This document shows, one piece after another, positions 61,978 through 64,000 of a stretch of DNA of 64,000 nt. How positions within the stretch are numbered: position 1 is the first letter of the stretch; every line of letters begins with the position of its first letter. The notes under the pieces were generated by a model. It did no database searches. It saw only the letters and a program-made list of their open reading frames with translations, and was not told where the DNA came from. Both the position numbers and the translations under genes were made by a program. The DNA is from JAGVSR01 sp963778225 (GTDB lineage: Bacteria; Pseudomonadota; Alphaproteobacteria; Rhizobiales; Hyphomicrobiaceae), in contig CAVZTR010000011.1 in assembly GCA_963778225.1 (NCBI GenBank), positions 86,820 through 150,819 on the forward strand, written 5' to 3'.

Positions 61978-62832
61978 ATGCTAAGCCGCGCGCTTAGGGA
62001 ACCGCTGATCCACTTTCTCGGGTTCGCACTCGCGATCTTCCTTCTCTATGGCCTCGTCGACCGCTCGGCTGAGCCCGAAGCAGGAGAAATCGTCGTGACG
62101 TCTGGGAAGATCGAGCAGCTTTCTGGGCTGTTTGCGAAGACATGGCACCGCGCTCCCACGGCGCAAGAACTGAAAGGCCTGATCGACGAGTACGTTAAAG
62201 AGGAAATCTACTATCGCGAAGGCATGGTCTTAGGTCTTGATACCGACGATACCGTCATCCGACGGCGGCTACGACAGAAGATGGAATTTTTGGCCGATGC
62301 CGCGGTCAGCGACTTGACGCCAACGGATACCGAACTCGATGCGCATCTGAAGGCTCATTCTGACCGTTTCCGTATCGAGCCTGTAATCGCCTTCCAGCAA
62401 ATCTACCTCAACCCATCGAACAGGGGAGACGGGCTCGCTAACGACGCGCAGGCCGTGCTCGCGGAACTACGCGCTAATCCCGAAACTGACCCTACCACGC
62501 TGGGTGACCAAACACTGTTGCCGGTGGCCTTGCCACCGACGGGCCGGGCGTCAATCGAACAGGCGTTCGGCGGGGGATTTGCCGATGAGCTTTTGAAGGT
62601 GCCAGTGAATAAATGGGCTGGGCCGGTCTCATCGAGCTTCGGTATGCATCTCGTCCGTGTCATCACCCGCACCGATGCGCGCAGTCCAGTGCTTGCCGAA
62701 GTTCGCGAGGCCGTCGTGAGAGATTGGACGACAGCCAGGCGGAAGGCGTTTGAAGAAGAACGGCTTGACAGTCTTCTGAAGCGCTATCGCGTTAAGATTG
62801 AGAGTGCGGCCGATGTGGAGCCGCGTTCATGA
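61978..62832 (+). CDS. Membrane-anchored parvulin-type peptidyl-prolyl isomerase
   Basis: A 284-residue protein with one N-terminal anchor (PLIHFLGFALAIFLLYGLVD). A SurA-like helical region (LIDEYVKEEIYYREGMVLGL, RQKMEFLADAAV) precedes a PpiC domain (VIAFQQIYLN, WAGPVSSSFGMHLVRVITRT). It would face the periplasm and help fold exported proteins, perhaps the DUF3604 or HupE-like products. GAGGAGA lies 5 bp before the ATG, and its stop overlaps the HupE-like start (ATGA). Confidence 0.87.
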   Translation: MLSRALREPLIHFLGFALAIFLLYGLVDRSAEPEAGEIVVTSGKIEQLSGLFAKTWHRAPTAQELKGLIDEYVKEEIYYREGMVLGLDTDDTVIRRRLRQKMEFLADAAVSDLTPTDTELDAHLKAHSDRFRIEPVIAFQQIYLNPSNRGDGLANDAQAVLAELRANPETDPTTLGDQTLLPVALPPTGRASIEQAFGGGFADELLKVPVNKWAGPVSSSFGMHLVRVITRTDARSPVLAEVREAVVRDWTTARRKAFEEERLDSLLKRYRVKIESAADVEPRS

Positions 62833-63822
62833 TCCGGCGATTATTGGTCGGACTTGTTCTGTGGACTTGGCTGAGCAGTATTGCTTTAGCGCATGAGATT
62901 CGGCCGGCGTATCTTGAGATCAACGAGACGGCCGTTGGCCAATATGCTGTGCTTTGGAAGGTGCCGGCGGCGGGAAACAAGCGGCTCGCGCTTTATGTGC
63001 GAATGCCGGATGCCTGCAAAGCCCAAACTGAGCCGGTCGGTACGTTCAGCGGTGGTGCCTATTATGAGCGGTGGAACGTCCATTGCGAGGGCGGACTCAC
63101 AGATCGCGAAATCACGATTGCTGGATTGCGGACGTCGCTAACCGATGTGCTCGCCCGCGTTGCCCACGCCGATGGTACAACACAGGTCACCCGTCTGACT
63201 TCACAGTCGCCTGACCTCTTCGTCGTTGGCACGCCCACGACACTGGACGTCGCCAAGACCTACTTCATTCTGGGGGTCGAACATATCCTCATTGGCATAG
63301 ATCACCTGCTCTTTGTCCTGGTCCTGATGCTGCTCATCCGCGATCGATGGATGCTCGTCAAAACGATCACGGCGTTCACCGTCGCACATAGCATCACCCT
63401 CGGCGGCGCGGCGCTCGGGGTGATAAGCCTGCCGCAGAAGCCGGTGGAAGCGGTTATTGCGCTTAGTATCGCGTTCGTCGCCCGGGAGCTTGTCAGCATG
63501 AAGCCGGGGGAGAGACGCCTCTCACAATCCTATCCGTGGATTGTGGCTTTCGCGTTCGGGCTTCTGCACGGTTTCGGATTTGCCGGAGTGCTAAAGGAAA
63601 TCGGCCTGCCGCAGACCGATGTGGCTATGGCGCTACTAATGTTCAACCTTGGCGTGGAAGTGGGCCAGCTTCTTTTTGTGGCGGGGCTACTAATTGCTTA
63701 CCGCGCGATGGATTGCCGTTCTGAACCAGCCGCTTGAGCCGGCCCGGGTTGCCGCAGCGTACGCTATCGGCACCATTTCTACCTACTGGCTCGTAACTAG
63801 GGTCGCCGACTTTTGGAGCTGA
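62829..63822 (+). pseudogene. HupE/UreJ-like membrane protein gene with a C-terminal frameshift
   Basis: The first frame gives 302 residues: signal peptide, a periplasmic domain (AHEIRPAYLEINETAVGQYA) and helices with the family metal motif GVEHILIGIDHLLFVLVLML and HGFGFAGVLKEIGLP. After LLFVAGLLIAYRA (about 63707) it leaves the family and stops at 63737. The +1 frame carries on correctly, WIAVLNQPLEPARVAAAYAI then GTISTYWLVTRVADFWS, ending at 63822. One extra base near 63700-63709 explains this. The truncated form would lose its last helix. HupE relatives move nickel, cobalt or related compounds. Confidence 0.75.
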
Positions 63823-63900
63823 AATTGTTGTCCTAAATGACCCTCAGCGGTTCCTGGGCTGAGGTCCGCTGACAGGCGTCTTGTTGGCATCAAAACTGGA

Positions 63901-64000
63901 TTAAGACGCACGATTTCGGGCAAGCCGGATATCCGGAAACTCTGCCCAAACGATGTTGCCGGTCGACAGATCAACTCGGCCGCTAAGTCCGCTTGGGGTC
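63901..64000 (-). CDS. 3' end of a leftward frame at the window edge, unidentified
   Basis: An open frame entering from the right edge reads PSGLSGRVDLSTGNIVWAEF then PDIRLARNRAS and stops at 63901. Only 32 residues are visible; composition is protein-like but no family can be named. Confidence 0.3.
   Translation of the reverse strand, partial: TPSGLSGRVDLSTGNIVWAEFPDIRLARNRAS

Noticed and set aside
1..64000. tRNA or rRNA genes
   Set aside because: Looked for T-loop and conserved rRNA motifs in the gaps; none recognised. A covariance-model scan would decide.

Overview
The window reads as a chromosomal segment of an alphaproteobacterium, most likely of the order Hyphomicrobiales. This rests on the family content: two HWE-type histidine kinases, DUF3141, DUF3300 with DUF2950, a PetP/PetR-like pair, PaoABC, and an IS1182-family element. 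The genome is GC-rich with dense, mostly short intergenic gaps. No rRNA, tRNA or CRISPR array was recognised. All assignments come from reading the sequence; no database search was run.

Layout. 0-4.6 kb: a leftward set (PYROXD2-like oxidoreductase, flavin reductase, ArfB, hydroxypyruvate isomerase cut by the window edge) and ilvE. 4.8-7.6 kb: MarR regulator, OmpR-type response regulator and EnvZ-like kinase in a row. 7.6-10.6 kb: tandem secreted pentapeptide-repeat paralogues, a PNPOx-fold protein and an orphan receiver. 10.7-20.2 kb: cyclopropane-lipid synthase, a large exported protein with a possible Cys/His peptidase fold, VIT-like and DUF1003 membrane proteins, a 5'-truncated HWE kinase, a receiver, an antiporter remnant, a SulP transporter and a PPK2 kinase. 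20.7-30.6 kb: a compact ten-gene leftward operon (DUF3141, small protein, Pta/Ptb, AckA, FabI, ScpB, CoA-transferase A and B, DUF2254, membrane protein) preceded by a perfect FNR/FixK-like site. This looks like an oxygen-controlled module that turns acyl-CoA or polyester-derived units into acid plus ATP.

30.8-42.1 kb: GNAT, DUF2950, a DUF3300-S74 chimera, a Cys-rich periplasmic protein, the periplasmic aldehyde oxidoreductase paoABC, and a divergent tspO/tetR pair sharing a perfect 13-bp-arm palindrome. 42.4-51.1 kb: a carbohydrate block with a HAD phosphatase fused to a HerA/FtsK-like P-loop ATPase, a PPi-type phosphofructokinase, GH15 glucoamylase, GT4 glycosyltransferase and amylo-alpha-1,6-glucosidase.

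51.1-59.3 kb is a worn accessory zone. It holds an integrase remnant with an in-frame stop, three copies of a roughly 100-bp dispersed repeat, a DM13 protein, a small tandem-repeat protein with a nearby TetR gene and palindrome, an intact IS1182-type element, a frameshifted cupin gene and a truncated SDR gene joined to a repeat copy. 59.3-63.8 kb: an operon of DUF3604, an exported protein, a membrane-anchored PpiC-type isomerase and a HupE-like protein whose last third is frameshifted.
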